A program made the position numbers and the translations under genes. This document shows, piece after piece, positions 25,032 to 32,806 of a stretch of DNA of 64,000 nucleotides; within the stretch, counting starts at the first letter, position 1; each line of letters opens with the position of its first letter. The DNA comes from Frankia sp. RB7. GTDB lineage: Bacteria > Pseudomonadota > Alphaproteobacteria > Rhizobiales > Xanthobacteraceae. The DNA lies in assembly GCA_030403585.1 (NCBI GenBank), contig JAUEPE010000010.1, positions 62,001-126,000 of the forward strand, in the 5' to 3' direction. The notes under the pieces were generated by a model. It ran no database searches. It was not told where the DNA came from and saw only the letters and a program-made list of their open reading frames with translations.

Positions 25032-25305
25032 CGGCTGCTCCCTTCCAAGTCACGTCCACCCTAGTTTGTAGATTTTGTGACATACAATTAGCGATTCTGG
25101 CGCAAAATTCACAGCCCAATATTTCGCCAATTGTTGTGCGATGCGGTCCGCTCCGCAAGGCAGAGTTGCGCCGTTGTATACGCTAAGCCCGCATTCAATC
25201 ATCGGCGATGCGGATCACAGTGGCGACTTGATCGCGGTCTTGCGCGACGCTCTCTCTCACAAAATGGGGAGAGCGAGCGTCGCGGTTCAATGCCTTAACC
25301 CGCGC
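25032..25305. other. Intergenic region; one long hairpin, otherwise nothing recognised
   Basis: Apart from the inverted repeat at 25243-25284, no gene or RNA was recognised. The left part should hold the promoter of the 31-aa minus-strand ORF. Confidence 0.4.
25243..25284. repeat. Long inverted repeat downstream of the PhnB-like gene
   Basis: CGCGACGCTCTCTCTC pairs with GAGAGCGAGCGTCGCG over 16 positions with one mismatch around a 10-nt loop. It lies 22 bp past the PhnB-like stop codon, with no T tract. It may be a dispersed palindrome that protects or ends the transcript. Confidence 0.5.
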
Positions 25306-25725
25306 TCACATTCCCTCGGCCGGGCAGTTCACCATCCAGGGAATGCCGAACTTGTCGACGCACATGCCAAAGCCTTTGGCCCAGAACGTCTTGCTGAAGG
25401 GCATGGTGACAGTGCCGCCATCGGCGAGCGCGTTGAACTTGCGCTCGCCCTCCGCGGGGTCTGCGACCGTGACCGAGATCGAAAAGCCCTGCGGCTTGTG
25501 GAAATGCTCGGGCGGCGTGTCGGAGGCCATCAGCACAGCGCCGCCGGGCAGCGACAGCCGCGCATGCATGATCGTCTTCTCTCGGCCGGGCGGGCCAGGA
25601 GGCGTATCCGATGGCGGAGCATCCGAGAGACGCATCATGGCGTCGATCTTGCCGCCGAGCACCTTGGCGTAATAGTTGAACGCCGCTTCGCAAGTGTCCT
25701 GATAGAACAGATAGGCACTGACCAT
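25306..25725 (-). CDS. PhnB-like VOC-fold protein
   Basis: This 139-aa glyoxalase/bleomycin-resistance (VOC) superfamily protein is of the PhnB/3-demethylubiquinone-9 3-methyltransferase-like type. It shows YLFYQDTCEAAFNYYAKVLGG at the N-terminus, GGAVLMASD in the middle and the closing FGIPWMVNCP. It lies 63 bp after the SRPBCC gene and probably shares its ECF42-type promoter. VOC and SRPBCC proteins are typical companions of DGPF/ECF clusters. Substrate unknown. Confidence 0.88.
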   Translation of the reverse strand: MVSAYLFYQDTCEAAFNYYAKVLGGKIDAMMRLSDAPPSDTPPGPPGREKTIMHARLSLPGGAVLMASDTPPEHFHKPQGFSISVTVADPAEGERKFNALADGGTVTMPFSKTFWAKGFGMCVDKFGIPWMVNCPAEGM

Positions 25726-25788
25726 CGTTTCTCTCCTCTTTGCGTCTTGGTTTAGGTCTTGGTTTAGGTCTTGGGGCGGTGGCTGGCG

Positions 25789-26325
25789 TTACTTCTCGGT
25801 GAGCTTCTTCAGGCTGGCGAGGCCGGCCTCAAAGTCCTTGCCGATCATGGTGTCCATGTTGATGAAGATCTGCATCACCTTGGACATGAAGGGCGCCGGA
25901 CCGTACATCGCCCATGTCACCAGTGTGGCATCGCCTTGCGGCACAAAGGTGAACTCGGCGGTGTTGTGGCCTTCGAACGGCCGCTCGAAATCAAGCTTGA
26001 TGCGGAGTTTCGACGGCGTGCTCGCCTCGAGGATCTCCATATGGCCGGCGCCGACATTGTTGTTGCCGTCCCAGGCATAGGTCGCACCCTTCCCTTTCGT
26101 AGTCCCACCATAGGTGCGCTTCATGGCGGGGTCGCGCCCCTCATAGGGCGACCAGCTGGTCCAGAAGTGGAAATCGGAGACGAGGGGATAGATCGCATCG
26201 GCCGGCGCCTTCAGCGCGAGCGAGCGCTCGACACGGAACGTATCGGGTTTGGTGAGGGCAAAAGCGAGGATGCCCGCGATCCCGACCGCGAGCACGACGG
26301 CGATGATGGCAATGGCTTTCAGCAT
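25789..26325 (-). CDS. Membrane-anchored SRPBCC-family protein
   Basis: This 178-aa protein has an N-terminal hydrophobic anchor (MLKAIAIIAVVLAVGIAGIL) followed by a START/Bet v1-like hydrophobic-ligand domain (FRVERSLALKAPADAIYPLV, then FTFVPQGDATLVTWAM). The ATG at 26325 has GGGAG upstream; the longer frame would start inside the predicted promoter at 26352-26378. It heads a unit with the PhnB-like gene and lies immediately downstream of the ECF42 gene. A lipid or polyketide-like ligand is possible but unproven. Confidence 0.87.
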   Translation of the reverse strand: MLKAIAIIAVVLAVGIAGILAFALTKPDTFRVERSLALKAPADAIYPLVSDFHFWTSWSPYEGRDPAMKRTYGGTTKGKGATYAWDGNNNVGAGHMEILEASTPSKLRIKLDFERPFEGHNTAEFTFVPQGDATLVTWAMYGPAPFMSKVMQIFINMDTMIGKDFEAGLASLKKLTEK

Positions 26326-26351
26326 GAAGGACTCCCTGGATACGGGATTAA

Positions 26352-26378
26352 GACGAAGGGAGACGGCGGGGGCCGACA
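26352..26378 (-). promoter_or_regulatory. Predicted ECF42-type promoter of the SRPBCC-PhnB unit
   Basis: On the minus strand TGTCGG (26378-26373), 17 bp, CGTC (26355-26352), 26 bp before the SRPBCC start codon. The -35 is identical to that before the DGPF-sigma unit. Confidence 0.72.
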
Positions 26379-26403
26379 ATTGGCGGGACGAAATTTTTGG
26401 CCG

Positions 26404-27705
26404 TCACTTCGCCTTTGCGCCCTGCCTGGTGCCGCCATTGGCTCCCTTTGGCTGGCTGTCCCTGATCAGCCGATCAATGTGCATGCGGATATGAGCGGCC
26501 TCGGCCGAGGTGTTGGCAAGCGCGATGGCGCGGTCGAAGGCGATGCGGGCCTCGTCGTTGCGGCCGAGCTGCATCAGGAAAGCGCCGCGCACGCCGTAGA
26601 AATGGAAATAGTTGGCAAGTTTCGGCGCCAGCGGCTCGATCAGGTCGAGCGCGGCCTGCGGCCCACGCACCTTGGAGACCGCGACTGCGCGGTTGAGCGT
26701 CACCACCGGCGAGGGCTGCACCACTTCGAGCGCGCCATAGAGCAGGTCGATCTGGGTCCAGTCGGTCTCCTCTGGCGTCGCCGCGCGCGCATGCAACGCG
26801 GCGATCGCGGCCTGAATCTGGTAGGGCCCGCTGCGGCGATGGCGCATCGCCTTGTCGATCAGCGCCAGCCCCTCCGCGATCATGTTGCGGTTCCACAGCG
26901 CGCGATCCTGATCGTCCAGGAGAATGAGCGAGCCGTCTTTGGCGAAGCGCGCGGCACTGCGCGCGTGCTGCAACAGGATTAGAGCAGTCAGGCCCATGAT
27001 CTCGGGCTCGCTCTGGAACAGGCGTAGCAACAGCCGCGCCAACCGGATCGCTTCTTCGCACAGCGGCTTGCGGATCTCGGCCGTGTCGCCGCTTGCCGAA
27101 TAGCCTTCGTTGAAGATCAAGTAGATCATCGCGGCGACGCCCGCGAGCCGCTCGGAGCGCTCGACCGGTCCCGGCGTCTCGAAAGGTGTTCCGGCTTCCG
27201 CGACCTTGGCCTTGGCGCGGGTGATGCGCTGCTCCATCGCCGCATCCGAGACCAGGAAGGCACGCGCGATCTGCTTCACGGTCAGGCCGGAGACGATCCG
27301 CAGCGCGAGCGCGATCTGCTGTGTCGCCGGCAATTGCGGGTGGCAGCAGATGAACATCAGCCGCAGAATGTCGTCGCGATAATGCGAGCCGTCGAGCCGT
27401 TCGGCGAGCGCGCCTTCGGCATCGTCGAGATCCGAGATCGCCTGATCGTCCTCGGGCAGCGGCTGCTGCTTGCGGGTACGGCGCACCTCGTCGATCGCGA
27501 CGTTGCGGCCGACCATGATCAGCCAGGCCGCGGGATCGCGCGGAGGCCCATTCTGCGGCCAGTTTTTCAGCGCGCGCAGGCAGGCATTCTGGAACGCCTC
27601 CTCGGCCGTATCGAGGTCGCGAAAATAACGCAGCAGCGCGCCCACCGCCTGGGGCCGCGCCGAGGTCAGCGCGGTCTCGATCCAGCTGGTGTCGGCTTCG
27701 CTCAC
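26404..27705 (-). CDS. ECF42-group RNA polymerase sigma factor with C-terminal extension
   Basis: This 433-aa protein is far longer than a typical ECF sigma factor. Residues ~1-170 hold sigma2 (YFRDLDTAEEAFQNACLRAL, then WLIMVGRNVAIDEVRR) and sigma4 (ALRIVSGLTVKQIARAFLVS). The remainder is a helical, TPR-like extension typical of the ECF42 (DUF6596/SigJ-like) group, which has no membrane anti-sigma and is genetically tied to DGPF proteins. Its start codon overlaps the stop of the upstream DGPF gene (ATGA), so the two are translationally coupled. A TGTC-N17-CGTC promoter upstream of that gene implies autoregulation. Confidence 0.93.
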   Translation of the reverse strand: MSEADTSWIETALTSARPQAVGALLRYFRDLDTAEEAFQNACLRALKNWPQNGPPRDPAAWLIMVGRNVAIDEVRRTRKQQPLPEDDQAISDLDDAEGALAERLDGSHYRDDILRLMFICCHPQLPATQQIALALRIVSGLTVKQIARAFLVSDAAMEQRITRAKAKVAEAGTPFETPGPVERSERLAGVAAMIYLIFNEGYSASGDTAEIRKPLCEEAIRLARLLLRLFQSEPEIMGLTALILLQHARSAARFAKDGSLILLDDQDRALWNRNMIAEGLALIDKAMRHRRSGPYQIQAAIAALHARAATPEETDWTQIDLLYGALEVVQPSPVVTLNRAVAVSKVRGPQAALDLIEPLAPKLANYFHFYGVRGAFLMQLGRNDEARIAFDRAIALANTSAEAAHIRMHIDRLIRDSQPKGANGGTRQGAKAK

Positions 27706-28070
27706 GCTGAAATTCCCCCGGGCCTGAACACGCCGACGGGCCGCACCTCATAGGCGCCGCCGGGATTGGCAGCGCCGAGATCACGCGCAACGTCGAGCGC
27801 CTCGTCGAGATTGTTACAGTCGACGATGTAGAAGCCGAGCAGTTGCTCCTTGGTCTCGGCATAGGGGCCGTCGAGCACCAGCGGCGGGTCTTCCTTGCGC
27901 AAGGTCGCCGCCGCCGTGGTCGGCAGCAGCCGCGCCACCGGCCCAAGCCGGCCCTGCTGTGTGAGCTTATCCTGCACCACGGCGAGCTTCTTCATCACGG
28001 CTTCGTCCTGGTCCTTGCTCCAGGAGCCGACGAAGTCCTCGTCGTGATAGCAAAGGATCGCATAAAGCAT
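27702..28070 (-). CDS. DGPF/YciI-family protein coupled to the ECF42 sigma factor
   Basis: This 122-aa protein starts MLYAILCYHDEDF, with GGAAGGTG as ribosome site, and contains the family signature LDGPYAETKEQLLGFYIVD. A longer frame from 28112 would begin inside the predicted promoter, so the ATG at 28070 is preferred. Its stop overlaps the sigma factor start by four bases. In ECF42 systems the DGPF protein is the conserved partner; its biochemical role is still unclear. Confidence 0.9.
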   Translation of the reverse strand: MLYAILCYHDEDFVGSWSKDQDEAVMKKLAVVQDKLTQQGRLGPVARLLPTTAAATLRKEDPPLVLDGPYAETKEQLLGFYIVDCNNLDEALDVARDLGAANPGGAYEVRPVGVFRPGGISA

Positions 28071-28102
28071 GGGCAGCACCTTCCCTGAACGCTTGTTTTG
28101 AA

Positions 28103-28129
28103 GACGATCCACTATGCCCCGCCCCGACA
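28103..28129 (-). promoter_or_regulatory. Predicted ECF42-type promoter of the DGPF-sigma operon
   Basis: On the minus strand TGTCGG (28129-28124), 17 bp, CGTC (28106-28103), 32 bp before the DGPF start codon. From memory, the motif reported for the ECF42 group is TGTCGA at -35 and CGA/TC at -10. Confidence 0.72.
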
Positions 28130-28214
28130 GGACTGCGGAAAAAAATTGCAGGAAAAATCCGGCAGATCATGCCAAGGAGGGGCGTCAAAAGCGGAACCCG
28201 ACGAGGCACTTAGA

Positions 28215-29180
28215 ATGACCAAAGGCACACTGGCCGTCGTGATCAACAGCACGCAGCAGAACTGGCTGCCGGAGCGCTGGAAGGCCCGGTTCGACGCGGT
28301 CTGCGGCGGCCGCCGCGTGGTGCTGCTGCCGGATGCCGGCCTCGATCCGGCCGAGGTGCACTATGCCGCGGTGTGGAAGCCGGTACCGGGCGACCTCGGC
28401 TCTTTCCCCAATCTACGCGCGGTCTTCAATCTCGGCGCCGGCGTCGACGCGCTGATGGCTGACAAGAGCCTGCCTAACGTGCCGCTGGTGCGGGTTGCCG
28501 TGCCTGATCTCACCAATCGCATGACCGAATATGTCGTGCTGCACGTGCTGATGCACCACCGCCAGGAGTTGTACCTGCGGGATTCGCAGCGCGCTAAACG
28601 CTGGGAGCCGACATATCAATGGCCGGCGAGCGCGGTCACGGTCGGCGTGATGGGCCTCGGCACACTCGGTGCCGACGCGGCCGACGTGCTGCGCCGGCTC
28701 GGCTTCCGCGTCGCCGGCTGGAGCCGCAGCCCGCGCACCATCGACGGCGTCGAGTGCTTCCACGGCACGGCCGGAATGGATGCGTTCCTGCGCAAGACCG
28801 ACATTCTGGTGTCACTGCTGCCGCTGACGCCTGACACAAACGGCATCCTCAACCGCGACGTCTTCACGAAGCTCAATCGTAAGGGCCCATTCGGCGCACC
28901 GGTGCTGATCAATGCCGGCCGCGGCGGCTTGCAGAACGAAGCCGACATCCTGGCCTGCCTCGACGACGGCACGCTCGGTGCAGCCTCGCTCGACGTCTTC
29001 GTGCAGGAGCCGCAGCCGAAGGACAGCCGGTTCTGGACCCATCCCAAGGTGGTGCTGACCCCGCACAACGCAGCCGACACGGATGCGGATGCGATCTCGG
29101 CCTATGTCGCCGAGCAGATCGCGCGGTTCGAGGCCGGTGGCACGCTGGAGAACGTCGTGGATCGCGGCAGGGGATATTAG
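28215..29180 (+). CDS. D-isomer-specific 2-hydroxyacid dehydrogenase (glyoxylate/hydroxypyruvate reductase A-like)
   Basis: This 321-aa NAD(P)H-dependent enzyme is of the GhrA type that reduces glyoxylate or hydroxypyruvate. The Rossmann motif GVMGLGTLGADAA lies near residues 144-156, followed by WSRSP, where the Arg favours NADPH. The catalytic Arg is in NAGRGGL, Glu in FVQEPQPKDS and His in TPHNAADTD. The ATG at 28215 is chosen; the open frame reaches 28098 without similarity. It is divergent from the DGPF-sigma operon and shares the intergenic region with its promoter. Confidence 0.92.
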   Translation: MTKGTLAVVINSTQQNWLPERWKARFDAVCGGRRVVLLPDAGLDPAEVHYAAVWKPVPGDLGSFPNLRAVFNLGAGVDALMADKSLPNVPLVRVAVPDLTNRMTEYVVLHVLMHHRQELYLRDSQRAKRWEPTYQWPASAVTVGVMGLGTLGADAADVLRRLGFRVAGWSRSPRTIDGVECFHGTAGMDAFLRKTDILVSLLPLTPDTNGILNRDVFTKLNRKGPFGAPVLINAGRGGLQNEADILACLDDGTLGAASLDVFVQEPQPKDSRFWTHPKVVLTPHNAADTDADAISAYVAEQIARFEAGGTLENVVDRGRGY

Positions 29181-29228
29181 GACGCATCGGCTGACCGAAA
29201 GAGGCAAAACCGCGCCTCATACTCGCAC

Positions 29229-29252
29229 TCGTCCCGGCGAAGGCCGGGACGA
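29229..29252. repeat. TCGTCCCGG palindromic dispersed repeat
   Basis: TCGTCCCGG and CCGGGACGA form a perfect 9-bp stem. The same family recurs at 32766-32792. It may serve as transcript 3' end for the hydroxyacid dehydrogenase gene. Confidence 0.65.
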
Positions 29253-29377
29253 CACCTTTGCTTTGGCCAATGGCTCAAGCCGCACAACCGCAACCCCCGC
29301 TCAATCCTCCTCGTTCACCCTCTCTTAGCGAGAAGTTGATAGGCATTGTTAATCGATGCTCAACGAACGGGTCGGAC

Positions 29378-31345
29378 ATGCGCGCTCCCCTCGGCCTCAG
29401 GATGCGGATCACGGTTGCACTGGCGCTGACGGCGGCGGCCACCGCGCTGATTGCCGTGCTCGGGGCCATGTGGATCATCGCGGGCATCATCGACCGCGCC
29501 GACCAGCGCGAGCTGCGCAGCCATTACGATGCGCTGCTGTCGCGGATCGCCGAAGAGTCCCATCGCGCCGCCGCCATGAGCGCGGTCGTGGCCGCGATGC
29601 CGGCGACGCAGGAGGCTATGGCCAAGCAGGATCGTGAAGCGCTGGTGCACCTGTTCGGGCCGGTGTTCGCCGCCACCAAGTCCGAGTACGGCGTCGAGCA
29701 GTTCCAGTTCCATACGCCGCCCGCGACGTCCTTTCTGCGCGTGCACCAGCCGGCGAAGTTCGGTGACGACCTCTCGAGCTTCCGCAAGACCGTCGTCGAT
29801 GCCAATCAGGAGCACAAGGTCGTCGTCGGCCTCGAAGGCGGCGTCGCCGGGCTCGGCATCCGCGGCGTGGTGCCGATTGCACAAGCCGGAAAACATCTCG
29901 GCTCGGTGGAATTCGGCCTGACCTTCGGGCAGTCCTTCCTCGACGATTTCAAGACCAACCGCCATGTCGACATCGCCTTCCATCTCGCCGACGGTGCGGG
30001 CTTCAAGCTGTTCGGCGGCACGCTGAAGGGCAAGAGCTTCTTCGATTCGGCCGATTACGGTCGCGCCGCCGGCGGCGGCTTCACCGTGAAGCGGGCCAAG
30101 CTCGACGCGACGCCGATCGCCGCCCTGCTCGGGCCGATCAAGGATTTTTCCGGAAAACCGCTCGGCGCCGTCGAGCTGGTGATGGACAATTCCGATTACG
30201 AGGCCTCCGCCGACCGCGCCTGGATGCTCGCAATCGCCATCGCCGCGCTCGGGCTCGTGCTGGCTGCGATCGTCGGCTATCTCATCGCCCGCGGCATCTC
30301 GCGTCCGATCCTCTCCATCACCAGCGTGATGCGCGAGCTCGCCGACGGCCGGCTCGACGTCGCCGTTCCCGAAAGCAAGGCGAACGACGAAGTCGGCGCG
30401 ATGGTGAAGGCGGTCGCGGTGTTCCGCGACAACGCGGTGAATTTCAGCAAGCTCCAGGCCGGTCAGCTCGAGGCCAAGGCGCAGTCCGAGGCCGAGAAGC
30501 GGCGCGCCTTTGCCGCCCTCGCCGACAATTTCGAAGCGAGCATCCGCGACGTCGTCACCACGGTGTCCTCGGCCGCGGTCGAGATGGAGCACACCGCGCG
30601 CTCGATGTCCGATATCGTCGAGCAGTCGCGCAATCAGACCCGCGCGGTGTCGTCGGCCTCGGCGCTGGCTTCTGAGAACGTGCAGACGGTGGCAGCCGCG
30701 GCGGAAGAATTGTCCTCGTCGATGACCGAGATCAGCCGGCGGCTGGCGCATGCGACCGAGGTGGTGGGCAAGGCCGCCAGCGACGGACGGCAGTCCAACC
30801 AACGGGTGCAAAGCCTCGCCGACGCCGCGCAGAAAATCGGCGACGTCGTCTCCTTCATCAACGGCATTGCCGGCCAGACCAATCTGCTGGCGCTGAATGC
30901 CACGATCGAGGCCGCGCGCGCGGGCGAAGCCGGCCGCGGCTTTGCGGTGGTCGCCTCCGAGGTCAAGGCGCTCGCGACCCAGACCGCGAAGGCGACGGAG
31001 GAAATCGGCGCGCAGGTGACGGCCGTCCAGGGCGAAACCACCGGCGCCGTCGAGGGCATCCAGTCGATCTGCGCGACGATTCAGCAGGTCGACGAAATCT
31101 CCGCCGCGATCGCGGCCGCCGTCGGCCAGCAGGGCACGGCGACGCAGGAAATCGCGCAGAACGTCCAGCAGGCCGCAGCCCGCACCGGCGAGGTCTCGCA
31201 GAACATCGCAGGCGTCACCGACGGCATCGCCGCCACGGGCACGGCCGCGGAAGAGGTACTGGTCTCGGCGATCGAGCTGTCAAAGCAGTCGCAACGCTTG
31301 CGCGACGAGGTGGATCGTTTCCTCGCGCAGATTCGGGCGGCGTAG
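29378..31345 (+). CDS. Transmembrane methyl-accepting chemotaxis protein with Cache-like sensor domain
   Basis: From the ATG at 29378 ([15 protein letters not shown]) the receptor is 655 aa. A first transmembrane helix (~residues 9-33) and a second (~287-307, [20 protein letters not shown]) bound a ~250-residue periplasmic domain of the Cache type. HAMP follows ([20 protein letters not shown]), then a full MCP signalling domain with [20 protein letters not shown] at the tip. The open frame continues 40 codons upstream but that part is not membrane-targeting. Ligand unknown; the Cache fold binds small organic acids or amino acids in many cases. Confidence 0.93.
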   Translation: MRAPLGLRMRITVALALTAAATALIAVLGAMWIIAGIIDRADQRELRSHYDALLSRIAEESHRAAAMSAVVAAMPATQEAMAKQDREALVHLFGPVFAATKSEYGVEQFQFHTPPATSFLRVHQPAKFGDDLSSFRKTVVDANQEHKVVVGLEGGVAGLGIRGVVPIAQAGKHLGSVEFGLTFGQSFLDDFKTNRHVDIAFHLADGAGFKLFGGTLKGKSFFDSADYGRAAGGGFTVKRAKLDATPIAALLGPIKDFSGKPLGAVELVMDNSDYEASADRAWMLAIAIAALGLVLAAIVGYLIARGISRPILSITSVMRELADGRLDVAVPESKANDEVGAMVKAVAVFRDNAVNFSKLQAGQLEAKAQSEAEKRRAFAALADNFEASIRDVVTTVSSAAVEMEHTARSMSDIVEQSRNQTRAVSSASALASENVQTVAAAAEELSSSMTEISRRLAHATEVVGKAASDGRQSNQRVQSLADAAQKIGDVVSFINGIAGQTNLLALNATIEAARAGEAGRGFAVVASEVKALATQTAKATEEIGAQVTAVQGETTGAVEGIQSICATIQQVDEISAAIAAAVGQQGTATQEIAQNVQQAAARTGEVSQNIAGVTDGIAATGTAAEEVLVSAIELSKQSQRLRDEVDRFLAQIRAA

Positions 31346-31356
31346 CCCGGCGACGG

Positions 31357-32001
31357 CTAAGGCTTAACCCCCACCATCACGTCAATCGCCCCCTTCACGA
31401 TTCCCTCCAGCTCCTTGCGCGACACGCGCGCGCGGGAGCGAATAGCGATTGAGTGGACGGTGGCGGACGCGAGTTGCGCCAGCGCGGCGGGATCGGCGCT
31501 ATCGGGCAGTTCGCCCTTCTCTTTGGCGCGGCGAAAGCAGCTCGCAAAGGCCTTGTCGAGCTCCGACAGGCCCTCCAGCACCATGGCACGAATTTCTGGA
31601 TCGCCGACCGCTTCGGACGCCGCCGTCACGACGGTGAAACAGCCGCGCGGGCCGGTCTCGCCGGAGAGGTAGATGTTCAGCGCGGCGGCATAGATTCGCT
31701 CCAGCCGCTGGCGCACCGGCATCTCCTGGCGAAAGATCGCGATCATCGATGCGCGCGCGTCCTCGCGGTAGCGCTGATAGCTCTTGATGTAGAGCTCGCG
31801 CTTGTCGCCGAAGGCCCCGTAGAGGCTTGGCCGGTTCATGCCGGTGGCTTCGCTCAAATCATCGAGCGACGTCGCGGCAAACCCTTGGGTGCGGAACAGA
31901 TCGAGCGCCTTGCCGAGCGCGACGTCGGGCTCATAGGCGCGCGGGCGGCCGCGGCGCTTCGGTTCATTGGCAGCAGCTGGCGGCTTTGATTTTTGTACCA
32001 T
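31357..32001 (-). CDS. TetR/AcrR-family regulator divergent to a GST gene
   Basis: This 214-aa repressor has helix-turn-helix ATSLDDLSEATGMNRPSLYGAF, preceded by the AT-hook-like KRRGRPRAY. Its C-terminal domain is of the type with GCFTVVTAASEAVGDPEIR. The ATG at 32001 (MVQKSKPP) is preferred over 32028. It is divergent from a glutathione S-transferase gene 101 bp away. A perfect 11-bp inverted repeat is split between the two gene starts, so it probably controls both. A -10 TATAAT lies at 32036-32031 on its own strand. Confidence 0.9.
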   Translation of the reverse strand: MVQKSKPPAAANEPKRRGRPRAYEPDVALGKALDLFRTQGFAATSLDDLSEATGMNRPSLYGAFGDKRELYIKSYQRYREDARASMIAIFRQEMPVRQRLERIYAAALNIYLSGETGPRGCFTVVTAASEAVGDPEIRAMVLEGLSELDKAFASCFRRAKEKGELPDSADPAALAQLASATVHSIAIRSRARVSRKELEGIVKGAIDVMVGVKP

Positions 32002-32054
32002 ATCGCAAAATAATCCTTGACCACCCAAATATTATACAAGACAGTACAAAAATC
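31988..32054. promoter_or_regulatory. TetR/GST divergent control region with split inverted repeat
   Basis: GATTTTTGTAC (31988-31998) and GTACAAAAATC (32044-32054) are perfect reverse complements separated by 45 bp. The left arm ends just short of the TetR start codon (31999-32001); the right arm ends 48 bp before the GST start. They may be two half-operators or two sites of the same repressor. Confidence 0.5.
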
Positions 32055-32102
32055 AATCTGGCCAGGTTGAGCGAACCCGAGAATTGCCCAAGGAGGCTAC
32101 AG

Positions 32103-32747
32103 ATGGACCTTTATTTCCAGCCGCTCGCCTGTTCGATGGCGACCCGCATCGCGCTATATGAAGCCGGTGCGGAGGCGAACTATCTCGAAGTCGATTCCCC
32201 AACCAAGAAAGTGCTGAAGGACGGCACCGACTTCCGTGCCATCAACCCGATCGGCCTGGTGCCGACGCTGCGCACCGACGAGGGCGTGGTGCTGACGGAG
32301 AACGCGGCGATCCTGCAATATGTCGCCGATCGCTTCCCGCAGTCCGGCCTCGGCACGGGCGCCGGCATCGACCGCACACGGCTGCATCAATGGCTCTGCT
32401 TCATCGGCACCGAGCTGCACAAGGGGCTGTTCATCCCCGTGCTCGATCGCAAGGCGCCGCAGGAGACCAAGACCTATGCGTTGGAGAAGAACCTGTCGCG
32501 GCTCGACTATGTCGAGAACCACCTGAAGGGGCGCGAGTTCCTGCTCGACCACTTCACCGTCGCCGACGCCTATCTCTTCACGGTCATCAACTGGACAATG
32601 GCGACGCCGCCGATCGAGCTCGCCAAATGGCCGAACGTGAAGGCCTATTACGAGCGGCTACGGACGCGGCCGTCGATCGCGAAAGCGGTCGCCGAGGAGT
32701 TCGAGCTGTACAAGGTCGAACAGGGCCGGCGGAAAGCGGCGGCGTAA
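32103..32747 (+). CDS. Glutathione S-transferase
   Basis: This 214-aa GST-family protein conjugates or reduces with glutathione, in the cytoplasm. The thioredoxin-like N-terminal domain runs from MDLYFQPLACSMATRIALYE through NPIGLVPTL (cis-Pro) to LTENAAILQYVADRF. The all-helical C-terminal domain has FTVADAYLFTVINW. A Cys/Ser active site (ACS) near residue 10-12 suggests the beta class. An AAGGAGG ribosome site precedes the ATG. It is divergent from a TetR repressor that probably regulates it in response to a xenobiotic. Confidence 0.94.
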   Translation: MDLYFQPLACSMATRIALYEAGAEANYLEVDSPTKKVLKDGTDFRAINPIGLVPTLRTDEGVVLTENAAILQYVADRFPQSGLGTGAGIDRTRLHQWLCFIGTELHKGLFIPVLDRKAPQETKTYALEKNLSRLDYVENHLKGREFLLDHFTVADAYLFTVINWTMATPPIELAKWPNVKAYYERLRTRPSIAKAVAEEFELYKVEQGRRKAAA

Positions 32748-32765
32748 CGTCGGTTCATCAAGACA

Positions 32766-32792
32766 TCGTCCCGGCCGCCCAGGCCGGGACGA
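32766..32792. repeat. TCGTCCCGGCC palindromic repeat, likely bidirectional terminator
   Basis: TCGTCCCGGCC and GGCCGGGACGA form a perfect 11-bp stem between the convergent GST and hyuB genes, followed on the plus strand by AACTTTTT. Same family as 29229-29252. Confidence 0.65.
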
Positions 32793-32806
32793 AACTTTTT
32801 AGTGGC

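Noticed and set aside
29360..30811. 483-codon minus-strand frame inside the Cache chemoreceptor
   Set aside because: It lies opposite a well-defined MCP and has Arg/His/Asp/Gly-rich composition without motifs.
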